64,000 nucleotides of DNA from Clytia hemisphaerica. Its lineage: Eukaryota; Cnidaria; Hydrozoa; Leptothecata; Clytiidae. The DNA is taken from NCBI GenBank assembly GCA_902728285.1, contig CACVBU010001120.1:1054001-1118000 (forward strand), written 5' to 3'. Shown here one piece after another: positions 12,901-21,179 of the stretch. Numbering within the stretch: the stretch's first letter is position 1; the number at the start of each line of letters is the position of its first letter. The notes beneath the pieces were generated by a model. The model saw only the letters and a list, made by a program, of their open reading frames with translations, did no database searches and had not been told where the DNA came from. Both the position numbers and the translations under genes were made by a program.

Positions 12901-15900
12901 GGGTATGGTACCTCGAAAATATATCTAATGTTAGTCTGAATCGCAGACCTCTATAGAGATCCTACATTTTCTATGAGCAGAATCCAATATGCAAACATTT
13001 ATGAGTATTACTGCAGTATTATCTTGAATTTTAAGAATTATCGTCTAATTATTGTTTGGCATCGCAGAAAATGGAGTTTGTATAATGCTTAAAAAGATAG
13101 AAAAGACATCGACTTACACATATTATACCATCGACCTAGAAATTGAAAAGATAATAAACATTATTAGGTTTCAATGAAAGCCACAACATTATGCGAGAAA
13201 GATGTAGGCAATTCAGGTTGGAGTTGGTTTCAGCCTGTATGACAAAAACTGAAGTAACAAATGGAAGCTTATTGTGCTAACTTGACTTAACGTGTTAACT
13301 TGACAAAACGACTAGGCTAATTATATCTGTTTCGTACATGGCCCTAACAAAGTACCGTAAAAAGATAGAAATCGACGAAAATCAATTTCATACCATTAGC
13401 TCTTGCTTTGTCGTAACATCCTCGACATGCTAAACCTATGGATGGCTCTTTTGTGGTAGTTGGCTCGCGAGTGGTGCTGGTAGTTGTAGGTTCAGGAGTG
13501 GTAGTGGTTGTGGGGAGTGGGGTAGTGGTGGTGGGTTCTGGAGTGGTGGTGGTGGTAGCTAGACAGAATTAAAACTTAATATAATACAGAGGTACCTTCA
13601 TAAGTACAATTTGCAAAATTGACTTATTCCCATAGTTTTTCTTTTTTATCTTTGGTGTTATATTTATTTCTGATATTTTCCAATACTGAGCATAGAATAG
13701 AGCTTAGTTGTTACCCTGAGTATCAGAGGTTGAGAATATTTCAACCTCTGAAGACCAATAATAGAAATTTTATCGCGCATGTGCCAATCTAATCACTATA
13801 GAAAGAATCAAAGATGAAGAGCAAATATTACCATATTAATGTCTAGCAGACTGTATCAGTATGAAGTTTACTATTTACGAATTCCCCAGAAACATCCAAG
13901 TGTAATTGAAATGAGTTTCTTTCAAAAGAAATCTTTTACATGATCCCCAAATGTATAACAGATTTGTTTTCAACGACGGGAATAAAAATATCAACTTTGA
14001 ACTTCATCCAAGATCTTGGATGGTCGTCATGGTTACTTTTCTCTGCGTTGATTGCGCGATGAATAGAATCTGGATTGGTCGGCACAGCGTCGATATATGA
14101 TTTCGACCTGTGCTTTTCACGGTACTTAGTTGTAGTGTAGAAAGCAGTTCGGTTTGTATGTAATAAAATTAAATGAAATACTTCTTTAACTTAACATACT
14201 TGTTGGACATTCTCCATTGTTGCAAGTCTCAACTTTCACTGCGGGTCCTTGACACTCAGTTCCGCAATATTGTGGTTCCGGATTATCACACATCCGGATG
14301 TAAGTGATCATTCCGGCACCGCACGATTCGGAACATTCACCAGATGGAATCCATTCACTCCAGTTGCCATTCACTGTGGGAAAAATGAAAATTTGGCAAA
14401 TTGACTTTTAAAAATACACGCTTTTTTTTAAAAACCACTGAATTTTGGTTCAGGGTAGGCTTAAATGTTTGAAAATTTAAGGCTTGAATTTTCTTACGAT
14501 GTTCTTAAAACGCTTAGTTGGCCAGTTTTAAGACTGGTGTTCTAATAAAGTTGTTCTTATAAAAAAAGCGTGTACCGTACCTGGCTGGAAAAACACGATT
14601 TGTTCTAGTAATGATTTGAGCTGTTCTTGGGTAAAAAAACTGGTGCTCTGAAAATCGGGGGGGGGGTCTATGTTCTAATAAATCGAACAGTTTAGCTGGC
14701 TGGCAAGAAAGAACAGATATTTGTGATTTTTTTTTGTCAGTGGCTGCTTCTGTTGTGACTCACCAGGACACATGACGTCAGCATTGCAACCGTACAATTT
14801 TTCTTCACTTTCTCCTTTACACGGTGTTCCGCCATATTTAGCGATTGGTGCGCTGCATTCACGTCTTCGAATCTAAAGAAACAAATAAGCGTGAGAATTT
14901 CTTGCTATGGTATGTCAGTATTCTTTCTCCCGTTTCGCCATCATTTTATAGCAAAATGCAAGGATCACTAAAATGTTTTTAACAGGACACTGTGGGATCA
15001 GATCTCTATTTGTTTTTATTGATTAGGTGTTGAATAACATGATCTTTATCCCCACTTAGGTACCCTGAGTATCAGAGGTTAAGTTTTCAAAGAAAATAGT
15101 AACCTCTGAAGACAAATAATAGAAATTTTATCGCGCATGTGTCAATCTAATCACTGTAGAAAAAATCAAAGATTAAGAGCAAATATTACCATATTGATGT
15201 CTAGCAGACTGTATCAGTATGCAGTTTACTATTTACGAATTCCCCAGAAACCTCCAAGTGTGGTTGAAATGAGTTTATTTCGAAAGAAATCTTTTACATG
15301 ATCCCCAAATGTATAACAGTAATTACTAAACTTTTAATTATGGAAATGTCACTTTAATTGAATCGAAATAATAGACAGACTTTATGTTATGATTCTCTAT
15401 CACTGACTCTTTTTACAAAGCATTGATGACTTTTTGTAAGTTGTGTTTTCAACGACGGGAATAAAAATATCGACTATGACGCTCATCCAAGATCTTGGAT
15501 GGTCGTCATGGTTACTTTTGTCTTCGCTGATTGCGCGATGAATAGAATCTCGATTCGTCGGCACAGCGTAAATATATGATTTTGAGCTGTGCTTTTCACG
15601 GTACCACTTAGGTTGAAAGTTATAGGGAAGTAAATATGTGCTTGGTCTCTGTTCCGGCCTTTTTCTTGAAAATATTGCCTGCTAACCTGAAATCCACCTT
15701 GTTTTTGACTGTCACACGTGACGGAACAAATACTCCATGCGCTCCACTCGCCCCAGCCTCCGTTTACTGTGGCGGAAAAGAAGAAACACTTTATAAGACA
15801 AAGTTATGAAAAAATCACAATTCACTTGGAGTGGGGGGAGAGATTTCGAGTTTGGAAACAAAACCTACACCTAGCAAGTACAGAGGCGACGCGTTGAAAC

Positions 15901-18449
15901 TGAAACGTATTCATCCAACGTTATATCTTTTGCTCTCGTCTTTTTGCCATTTTGAAGTGCATAGTGCAGATTCTGAGATTCCCGAAAAGGTTTTTTAGAC
16001 GGGAATGTAGGGCTGTTTTGAGAATATAGAAATGATCAGAAAATATTTCAATACCTGGTTCTCCACACTGATCGACATCAGAAGCTAAAAGAGAAAGGAA
16101 AGATTGAGGAATGACTTGTATGATAAATGGAGAGTAGACACGCATGGTTTGAGACTTTTGAGGTATTAAAATATTTCTACATTACCTTGAGCAGATACTG
16201 TTAAAAGTATAAGACATATCACAATAGTTATCATTTTCATCAAAGGGCTCGAGAGGCTAAAGAATTCAATTTTGGATGATGACCCAACAACACAAATCAA
16301 ATGTTTCTACTGCTAATGTTGTATCGAAATTTCACGCTATTTATCCCCCTAAAAGTATAAGGGTAAATTTTAATCAAAGCACGTTTGAAAACATGAAATA
16401 CGTCAATATTTTGAAATCTGTTCAAATGACCAAACGATTAGAAAGTTATTTGGCATTTCAGCTTTATTTGATGTGTGATGAAAGAAGACTTTCTTTCTAT
16501 AAAATATAAATTAGTAAATGAATGTCATCGAGGGCCTCGTTCTCAAACTGTCGTTGCCAAATTATCTTGTCTTAATAAATACGCAATGGTTGTTTGCATT
16601 GATTAATCTACTTGAAAACGAGGCTTGTCAATGATTTTAATATATTGGGCTCTTCCAGAAAATGTTCGTACATGGGGGAGTGGAGGATTTAGTGTCCGGG
16701 GGGGAGTAGTGAAAAATCTAAAGAACTTGCTCTACTGTTGGGGGTAATTTTGAATGTCCAGGGGGCCAACTGATGCTTCTCCGGGGGGTTAGACCTGTTG
16801 TCCGGGGGTCAAAAGTCACAATGTCCGGGGGGTATTCGAGAAATATTTTGACTTGGAGTCGACCAGCTTTTCATGTTTAGGAACATCTCAGTATATTTGA
16901 CTAAAAAAGGAGTATCAAGTATCAAGTATCAAGTTTCCAAATATTGGTCAGATTTAACTTGGAGTTGGATATTTAATATCTTCATTCTGCTGAAAGCCTG
17001 CTTTAAAATTACGTATGATGAGGTCTACGAAAGGGAGCATTTTACTTGGGACCCCTATCTGATATTTCAATTTCAATGCAAAAGCGGGTTAATTTTTGTC
17101 GAGTTTGGCGAATTTAGCAAAATTTACAAAATTGCTGCCTTTTCAAATTTAAAAGCTTTTTCATGACTTTCTAAAATATTCCCTAATTTTGTCGAAAAAA
17201 AAAGAACCAATTTACCCTTTGCTAAAATCAGCTCAAAATAACCTCTCTCATCATAAAAGGTAGATAATTATATAACCAGATCATCATGATTTTCTCACCC
17301 ACCCCGATATAATAATTTCTTATTTTCAGGTGCACCACCAGTCATCCACCGTAGTTTGAAATCGACCAATCGGTACAGTTATCAAAACCCGAACGAGTAT
17401 ACCGGACTAGCGAACGTGTCTAAACAACTCAAACAAAAAAGTTGCCGACCACCAAGCAGGCCTGCCATCGGCATAGGTGAGTTGTCATACTTTAATGGGT
17501 TTAATTTTTGCGGGTACTTAACTTCGCAGTTCACAACGGTTCACAGCTCAAAATTCGGAAGTTTCAAGGAATTTAATTTCGCGGCTGAGAGGATTTTTTG
17601 TTTAAAAATATGGTCAAAATACGGATGATACTTTAAGGGGGCATAACTTTTGATGCAAAAACTATTACTTGCATAAATACATGGCATTTTTTTAGATCTA
17701 CGTCGTTTGATTTTTTTGGGTATTTTTCCTCGTTTTGACTAATTTTTCATCAAATTTGATTTTTCATGTATGAATTCCGAAAAAGGGGAATAAAAACTTT
17801 ATAATACCGAAATTCCGAAGCATAAATTCATGGATTTCCGATACCGAAACAATTTCAGCATTCCGAAATACCACACTGAAAGAGGCTTGGCAGTGAACGT
17901 GTTTAAAAAAGTGAGAAACACGTGTGTACCCCTTTCTCACAGACACACTGGAAAAATTGGCCCAGTAGAATCCAATTCTCACTACAAAATATTATGCTAT
18001 TTTTACCATCCCCACTGAATTTTTTGACTTGAAAACAAAAGAACTAAATCCTCAGCCATAAAAAACATGGGAATTTCAATCCCCATCGAGTTTCAGTCCG
18101 AGTAGTAATCAAAATTTAGAGGAAACAGAATTTTTAGTAAAGGAATTTAATTTGGCGGATGGCCGAAAAGTGAATTTGACGTTGCAATGAAGGATATTTT
18201 TGGCCAGAAATCCTTTTCAAAAATATGTCAAAAATTTTGCGTTGATCCCAATAAAAAGCCTCTTCGATGTCCAGACGAAATTTTCCCAGCTTGGCGAATT
18301 GGTTGTGAAAAGATAACCAGATAAAACTTAGCTCAGAGATTCATTCCATGGTCCTGTTTAGTAAGCGTAAGACCACCAAATATTTTTAAGAAATAAATAC
18401 ACTCTAAAGAAGATATGAGGACTTTTCAGATTTTCGTTTCTCACGTTGA
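6923..18449 (+). CDS. Small basic protein of unknown function, split gene hosting two nested genes
   Basis: Four exons are supported by splice signals, compatible phases and protein-like composition: 6923-7057, 7267-7342, 7821-7877 and 17330-17476. The protein begins MDSHAKEMRPNVPLRLDRTY, continues with HLAIWDHEPVFRQTISRFPN, and exon 4 reads HRSLKSTNRYSYQNPNEYTG, ending in PPSRPAIGI. It is rich in P, R, N and Q, with no signal peptide, membrane segment or domain I recognise. The 3' end is unresolved. An acceptor at 18429 gives a short in-frame tail and stop at 18449 (144 residues). An acceptor near 18420 gives a longer basic tail to about 18577. The acceptor at 21083 would also fit the phase. 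Intron 3 (7878-17329) contains two complete minus-strand genes. A promoter with paired CREs precedes exon 1. Confidence 0.55.
8295..8549. mobile_element. Short inverted-repeat element with 6-bp target duplication, copy 1
   Basis: The ends are ACACCCCTGTCTCACAG and the inverse CTGTGACACAGGGGTGT. The 255-bp element is flanked by the direct repeat TTTGAA (8289-8294 and 8550-8555). Inside, a motif AGTGGGG(A/C)TG-AAAT recurs about every 50 bp. It has no coding capacity. The element at 27199-27432 is a diverged copy in the opposite orientation. Confidence 0.85.
8711..10879 (-). CDS. Secreted short protein with ten-cysteine domain (paralogue B)
   Basis: Exons on the minus strand: 10828-10879, 9627-9767, 9250-9267 (18 nt) and 8806-8982. 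The stop is formed by joining to 8712-8711, or lies just past 8806 if that intron is retained. All introns are phase 1 and the total is 129 residues. The product has a signal peptide (MEYICMVLLTTMAATVLG), then a Pro/Thr/Glu-rich linker of about 35 residues. A ten-cysteine domain follows: CRKC, then WWVPCR, SEC, GHGWFFLHCG, AWCKPC, RNLVYN, CGRCDW and RDARC at the C-terminus. It is presumably extracellular. The domain matches the end of the neighbouring gene at 12202-16240, microexon included, but I recognise no named family. The exon 2 acceptor lies directly against a CGCGAAA-type repeat. A TATA box precedes exon 1. The gene is nested in an intron of the plus-strand gene. Confidence 0.75.
9773..10050. 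repeat. CGCGAAA-type interspersed element, copy 1
   Basis: The motif TTCGCGAAAGT and close variants occur at least eight times in both orientations within 280 bp. One end is CGCGAAAGTTTGTACGCCTA and the other TTTCGCGAAAGTAAATGTC. A second copy in inverse orientation is at 35880-36190, and a decayed third ends at 43452 with the same AGTTTGTACGCCTAAA. It is likely a non-autonomous transposon. Confidence 0.7.
10302..10771. mobile_element. Inverted-repeat element with iterated GGCCCTTTTTACGCC motif
   Basis: The element begins GGCCCTTTTTACGCCGGCCC and ends with the inverse, GGGCCGGCGTAAAAAGGGCC. The phrases GGCGTAATAAGGGCC and GGCGTAAAAAGGGCC recur several times near both ends, while the middle (10400-10660) is AT-rich and unique. 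It sits in the first intron of the secreted-protein gene at 8711-10879. Confidence 0.75.
10974..10980 (-). promoter_or_regulatory. TATA box of the 8711-10879 gene
   Basis: The minus strand reads GGTATAAAGTC about 95 nt upstream of the start codon at 10879, implying transcription start near 10945-10950. Confidence 0.5.
11000..12200. other. Spacer between the two nested paralogues
   Basis: No further exon was found. The last exon of the 12202-16240 gene starts at 12203, so its 3' UTR lies in the upper part of this stretch. The remainder is AT-rich with no clear feature. Confidence 0.4.
12202..16240 (-). CDS. Secreted protein with two TSP1 repeats, Thr/Pro stalk and ten-cysteine domain (paralogue A)
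   Basis: Exons on the minus strand: 16186-16240, 16055-16084, 15687-15766, 14764-14872, 14200-14373, 13394-13558, 13118-13135 (18 nt), 12308-12496, and a stop completed at 12203-12202. All junctions keep frame and give 273 residues. A signal peptide (MKMITIVICLILLTVSAQ) is followed by two thrombospondin type-1 repeats (WGEWSAWSICSVTC...; WSEWIPSGECSESCGAG...CNNGEC). Next is a stalk of TTTTTPEPTTTT-type repeats, probably O-glycosylated. The C-terminal ten-cysteine domain has CRGC, YNMCRVARSEC, GHGWYFLHCG, AWCKPCGARNLVYN, CGRCDW and RDAKC as the last residues. TSP1 repeats bind matrix or glycans, so an extracellular matrix or surface role is likely; the C-terminal domain is unrecognised. A TATA-like site lies about 100 nt upstream. 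Two copies of one transposon sit in its introns. Confidence 0.8.
13118..13135 (-). other. 18-nt microexon of the TSP1 gene
   Basis: It is flanked by TAG at the acceptor and GTAAGT at the donor, phase 1 on both sides, and adds six residues (RWYNM plus shared codons) to the ten-cysteine domain. The paralogue has an 18-nt exon at 9250-9267 in the same phase at the same place in the domain, which supports both calls. Confidence 0.75.
13712..14124. mobile_element. Inverted-repeat element with 9-bp target duplication, copy 1
   Basis: The ends are TACCCTGAG and TCACGGTA (inverse TACCGTGA). It is flanked by the perfect direct repeat CTTAGTTGT (13703-13711 and 14125-14133). It contains the palindrome ATCCAAGATCTTGGAT. 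It is 413 bp, non-coding, and lies in the intron between the second TSP1 exon and the stalk exon. Nine-bp duplications are typical of Mutator-like elements, but short ends like these are not diagnostic. Confidence 0.9.
15061..15603. mobile_element. Inverted-repeat element with 9-bp target duplication, copy 2
   Basis: Same family as 13712-14124 in the same orientation, with the same ends and long stretches of near identity. It is flanked by the perfect direct repeat CCACTTAGG (15052-15060 and 15604-15612). It carries about 130 bp (roughly 15321-15450) absent from the other copy. It sits in the intron between the two exons of the first TSP1 repeat. Confidence 0.9.
16337..16346 (-). promoter_or_regulatory. 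TATA-like site of the TSP1 gene
   Basis: The minus strand reads GGGATAAATAGC about 100 nt upstream of the ATG at 16240, a plausible but imperfect TATA box. Confidence 0.35.
16660..16860. repeat. G-run tandem repeat with TGTCCGGGGG units
   Basis: TGTCC(G/A)GGGGG or a close variant occurs near 16696, 16757, 16799 and 16822, with further runs of 5-7 G between. The pattern of G tracts on one strand could form G-quadruplexes. No clear terminal repeats were seen. Confidence 0.5.
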
Positions 18450-18797
18450 AATTCCCAGACCGAATGTCATCAATTCATCAATCGAACAAGTTCCAACGAA
18501 AATCGCGATCGATGGATAAGTACCAACGTGTACTCGTAAAGGTCGAAGCAAATAAGGCCAATACGCTGTCGAATTAATCAAATGTTATCTTTTGAAATTT
18601 TTGATGAAATCACTGCTATTTTTATAAAAACTTTGTCCGAAATTTCATAGGGCACTTTATAGCTTTGGAACTTGCAGATATGAAAACCAGAGACTTTAGA
18701 TTGATTTTTGAGTTATTGAATTCTTCTATCTACATGAAAAAATATTTACAAAAGGAAAAAATACAAGATCAAAAACTACAATTAAAAAAATCACCAA

Positions 18798-19151
18798 TTA
18801 GTTGGCTGTTTGGACAGTTTCCTTGCTTTCTTCGGAGACTACGGTTTCATCAGTTTTCAACTTCTTGAGGGTGATCGCGTCTTCTTCTTGTGATAATTCT
18901 TTTCGTTTGTTATCTTCTGAATCCTTCTCGTCCGAAACTTCTTCTGTCGTCTCTCCTTCGACATTTTCTGGTTTGCTTTCAGTTTTTGGTTCTTCGGCTT
19001 TTGCAACCTCCTCTACTTGAGCTGGTTGTTCGACTTCAGTTGCTTTCTCCTTAGTTTCAGCAGCTGGGGCATCAGTAACCTCTTTATTTTCAGTGTCCTG
19101 GCTTGCAGATGGAGTAGTTCCTTTAGTTGAAGATCGTCTACCACGAGGCAT
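18798..19151 (-). CDS. Acidic nuclear protein, prothymosin-alpha-like
   Basis: A 117-residue single-exon protein read from the ATG at 19151 (an in-frame ATG at 19229 exists, but the downstream one has the better context and a clean N-terminus, MPRGRRSSTKG). After a short basic start it is almost entirely E, K, T, S, A, D, V and P, with no aromatic residues and no predicted fold. Near the C-terminus KR, twelve residues, then KKLKTDE has the same spacing as the bipartite nuclear signal of prothymosin alpha (KR, twelve residues, KKQKTDE). Prothymosins are disordered nuclear proteins that bind linker histone and act in chromatin. The gene is transcribed divergently from the histone H2B at 19587 with about 435 bp between start codons. 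The family call rests on composition and that motif; another acidic chromatin protein is possible. Confidence 0.5.
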   Translation of the reverse strand: MPRGRRSSTKGTTPSASQDTENKEVTDAPAAETKEKATEVEQPAQVEEVAKAEEPKTESKPENVEGETTEEVSDEKDSEDNKRKELSQEEDAITLKKLKTDETVVSEESKETVQTAN

Positions 19152-19251
19152 TTTGTTGTTAGATTTATGAAAACTGGAGTACGTGTCTTCTTGCTTTTTT
19201 TTACAAAGTCTAGCACTGAATATTTTCATAAATTTGTAAAGTGTTGATTGC

Positions 19252-19264
19252 TTCCCGCCAAAAA
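19252..19264 (-). promoter_or_regulatory. E2F-like site in the divergent promoter
   Basis: The minus strand reads TTTTTGGCGGGAA, a close match to the E2F consensus TTTSSCGC. It lies about 100 bp upstream of the acidic-protein start codon, which fits S-phase expression of both divergent genes. Confidence 0.5.
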
Positions 19265-19268
19265 GCTT

Positions 19269-19493
19269 TTCGAACGTTCGTTTATCCCTTTAATACTTTC
19301 GAACGTTTAGTGGAATTGCGGACGTTGATGGACCATCTATTTCAGAACTTTCGAACGTTCGTTTATCCTTCGAGCGATTTTTGAGCTCGACGAAATTTGT
19401 GGACGTGAAAGGAATCTCGATTTTCAAAATTCGAATGTTAGTTTATCTTTCGAATTCTTTCGAATGTGAAAATATTCGAACGTCTGTTTATCC
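19269..19493. promoter_or_regulatory. Four-copy 19-bp array in the histone/acidic protein promoter
   Basis: TTCGAACGTTCGTTTATCC occurs at 19269-19287 and 19350-19368, with variants TTCGAATGTTAGTTTATC at 19430 and TTCGAACGTCTGTTTATCC at 19475-19493. Starts are 81, 80 and 45 bp apart, with weaker TTCGAA-type half copies between. All are in the same orientation, pointing toward the H2B gene. Probably binding sites for one factor. Confidence 0.6.
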
Positions 19494-19503
19494 ACTTTTT
19501 GAA

Positions 19504-19511
19504 TATAAATA
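19504..19511 (+). promoter_or_regulatory. TATA box of histone H2B
   Basis: TATAAATA lies 76 nt upstream of the ATG at 19587, placing transcription start near 19535-19540 with a 5' UTR of about 50 nt, typical of replication-dependent histone genes. Confidence 0.7.
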
Positions 19512-19586
19512 TGAGGAAGACTGTGAGGGGAAGCATCACATTTCATCGATAAGTGGTAACTTCGAACGTGAAAACTTTTCAAAGCA

Positions 19587-19985
19587 ATGGCTGGAAGTCC
19601 AAAGAAACCTGCATCAAGAGCTGCAAGCCCAAAGAAAGCAAGCAAAGCAATGAAGAAAGGAGGACGAAAAGGTGGTGCCAAAGCAACCAAACGAAGAAGC
19701 AAAAGACGTGAATCTTACACCATGTACATCTACAAAGTCTTGAAACAAGTTCACCCTGATGTTGGAATCTCAAGCAAATCCATGAGCATCATGAACTCTT
19801 TCGTCAACGACATCTTTGAACGATTGGCTGGCCAAGCATCAAGACTTTGCATCCAAAACAAAAGATTGACTATGGGATCTCGTGAAGTTCAAACATCAGT
19901 TCGCCTCTTGCTTCCAGGAGAGTTGGCTAAACATGCTGTCTCAGAAGGAACCAAAGCTGTCACAAAATACACCAGCAGCAAATAG
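19587..19985 (+). CDS. Histone H2B, sperm-type variant with SPKK motifs
   Basis: A 132-residue intronless histone. Residues from about 45 form the H2B fold: [36 protein letters not shown], then the conserved [18 protein letters not shown] and VTKYTSSK (with the ubiquitylated lysine). It pairs with H2A in the nucleosome. Two features are unusual. The N-terminal tail has two SPKK motifs (residues 4-7 and 14-17), which bind AT-rich minor groove and occur in sperm H2B variants of sea urchins and, as I recall, hydrozoans. The loop after helix alpha-2 reads [18 protein letters not shown] where canonical H2B has LAHYNKRSTITSREIQTA. A TATA box and motif array lie upstream and a histone stem-loop downstream. 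H2B identity is certain; the sperm-type role is inferred. Confidence 0.95.
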   Translation: MAGSPKKPASRAASPKKASKAMKKGGRKGGAKATKRRSKRRESYTMYIYKVLKQVHPDVGISSKSMSIMNSFVNDIFERLAGQASRLCIQNKRLTMGSREVQTSVRLLLPGELAKHAVSEGTKAVTKYTSSK

Positions 19986-20007
19986 ATTTGTTGGAATAAA
20001 AAAAACG

Positions 20008-20023
20008 GCTTTTTTTAAAGCCA
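20008..20023 (+). terminator. Histone 3' stem-loop
   Basis: GGCTTT-TTTT-AAAGCC lies 23 nt after the H2B stop codon: a six-bp stem and four-nt loop of the standard histone mRNA type, with purine-rich sequence (AAAAAACAAAG) about 12 nt downstream where U7 snRNA would pair. AATAAA at 19996-20001 just upstream could give a polyadenylated form in non-dividing cells. Confidence 0.85.
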
Positions 20024-20189
20024 CAAATCACTTAAAAAACAAAGTCACTTGATATATTTTATCAGTCCCTCGTAGAATACCTTTTTTGGAGATTTTGGGA
20101 AAAAAGTAGAAAATTTTGAGAAAAGTTGCGAGTTTTACTCATTTTTCAGTGTCACTTTTTTCGAAAAAATTAAAACCTGCTTGAACTTT

Positions 20190-20410
20190 CACTACAGACC
20201 CGGTATGATTTTATCAGTCAGTGGGGTAAAATCGATAGGGATTTATATTCCCATTTTTTTCTTTCTAGCCAGAAAATTCAGTGGGGATGGAAAAAAAACA
20301 CAGTTTTTAGCGGGAAAAAACTTCGAGATTAATTTTCCACTGGGGACAATACTTTGGCCAATTTTTCCAGTGGGAAGGGTTTCCCGTAAGTCAATCTCGC
20401 CCCCGTAAAT
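20190..20410. repeat. Degenerate CAGTGGGG-type repeat
   Basis: The phrases CAGTGGGG(T/A), CACTGGGGAC and CAGTGGGAAGG recur about every 45-60 bp, as inside the element at 8295-8549. It is probably an old, truncated relative. Similar decayed sequence lies at 17925-18110. Confidence 0.4.
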
Positions 20411-20720
20411 TACAGGCTTTATTTACGTTTCAAAAAGACACAAAGAGGATACCTTAACCCTCCCTAGAATTTCATTTCATGCATATCCTAAATTCAGCCA
20501 TCCAAGCAGGTTTTTCGCTAAAAAAATTCCTTTAAATGAAAATACACCTATTTCCCGTAATTCTTAAAACTAATGCACGCGCATTTTTTTGAATCTCTCC
20601 ACCGTTTGGGCTCATGAGGTAAACAAACCCGTTTTTGCCTGCGTTTCCTTTAAAGTTGGTTATTTGAGCTTTTCTTAAGTTCTGTCGAACAAAATCCCCT
20701 CAATCCCCTCAAATTTTAGT

Positions 20721-21174
20721 ATGTTCAATCTATTCATGATATTATACCACCCTGAAAATCTTTTGCCAAAAGAAGATCGCTATCAAAAGTTAGAAGCTGA
20801 AAACCCACTTTCCCTAACCCCTCGCAGGCAAAAACGCGTTCGTATACCTCCCAAACAATTTTATACACAACGGTGGAGCTCACATTTTCCCGGGCCTGAG
20901 AAGTTTGAATTACAGGAAAGGTGTATTTCTGCCAAATTTCCTTCATTTATTAAGGTTCCTATGCATAGTATTATGAGGCGCCATCACACTAAAAATCAAA
21001 AAGATTAAAAAATTGGGAACGAGGTTACCTATAGAGAAGTGTCTTATTTTGGTATCAAATTTATTTCATTTTGTCTCTTTTAGTTCCACGGCTGATCGCA
21101 AAGGATGGGCAACGACCAATCAGAATTCGAGCTGGAGCCAAGACACAATCAAGACAGTAGTAGCAAAAATGTGA
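20721..21174 (+). CDS. Candidate small two-exon gene, unknown function
   Basis: An open stretch from 20721 has a more protein-like make-up than its surroundings (LPKEDRYQKLEAENPLSL, then TPRRQKRVRIPPKQFYTQRW and SSHFPGPEKFELQE). It runs to a stop at 21008 if unspliced. A donor at 20920 (AAAG/GTGTAT) joined to a good acceptor at 21083 (TCTCTTTTAG) continues in frame as SSTADRKGWATTNQNSSWSQ and stops at 21174, giving about 96 residues. No domain is recognisable. The downstream exon has a second open frame, so the join is uncertain. Confidence 0.3.
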
Positions 21175-21179
21175 TTCCT

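Noticed and set aside
16276..17166. Plus-strand open stretches of 77 and 97 codons upstream of exon 4 of the host gene
   Set aside because: No motif, flanked by G-run repeat sequence, and not needed to join the well supported exons.
19151..19229. Upstream in-frame ATG for the acidic protein (adds 26 residues)
   Set aside because: The extension is basic and unlike the rest; the ATG at 19151 gives a clean MPRGRR start and better promoter spacing.
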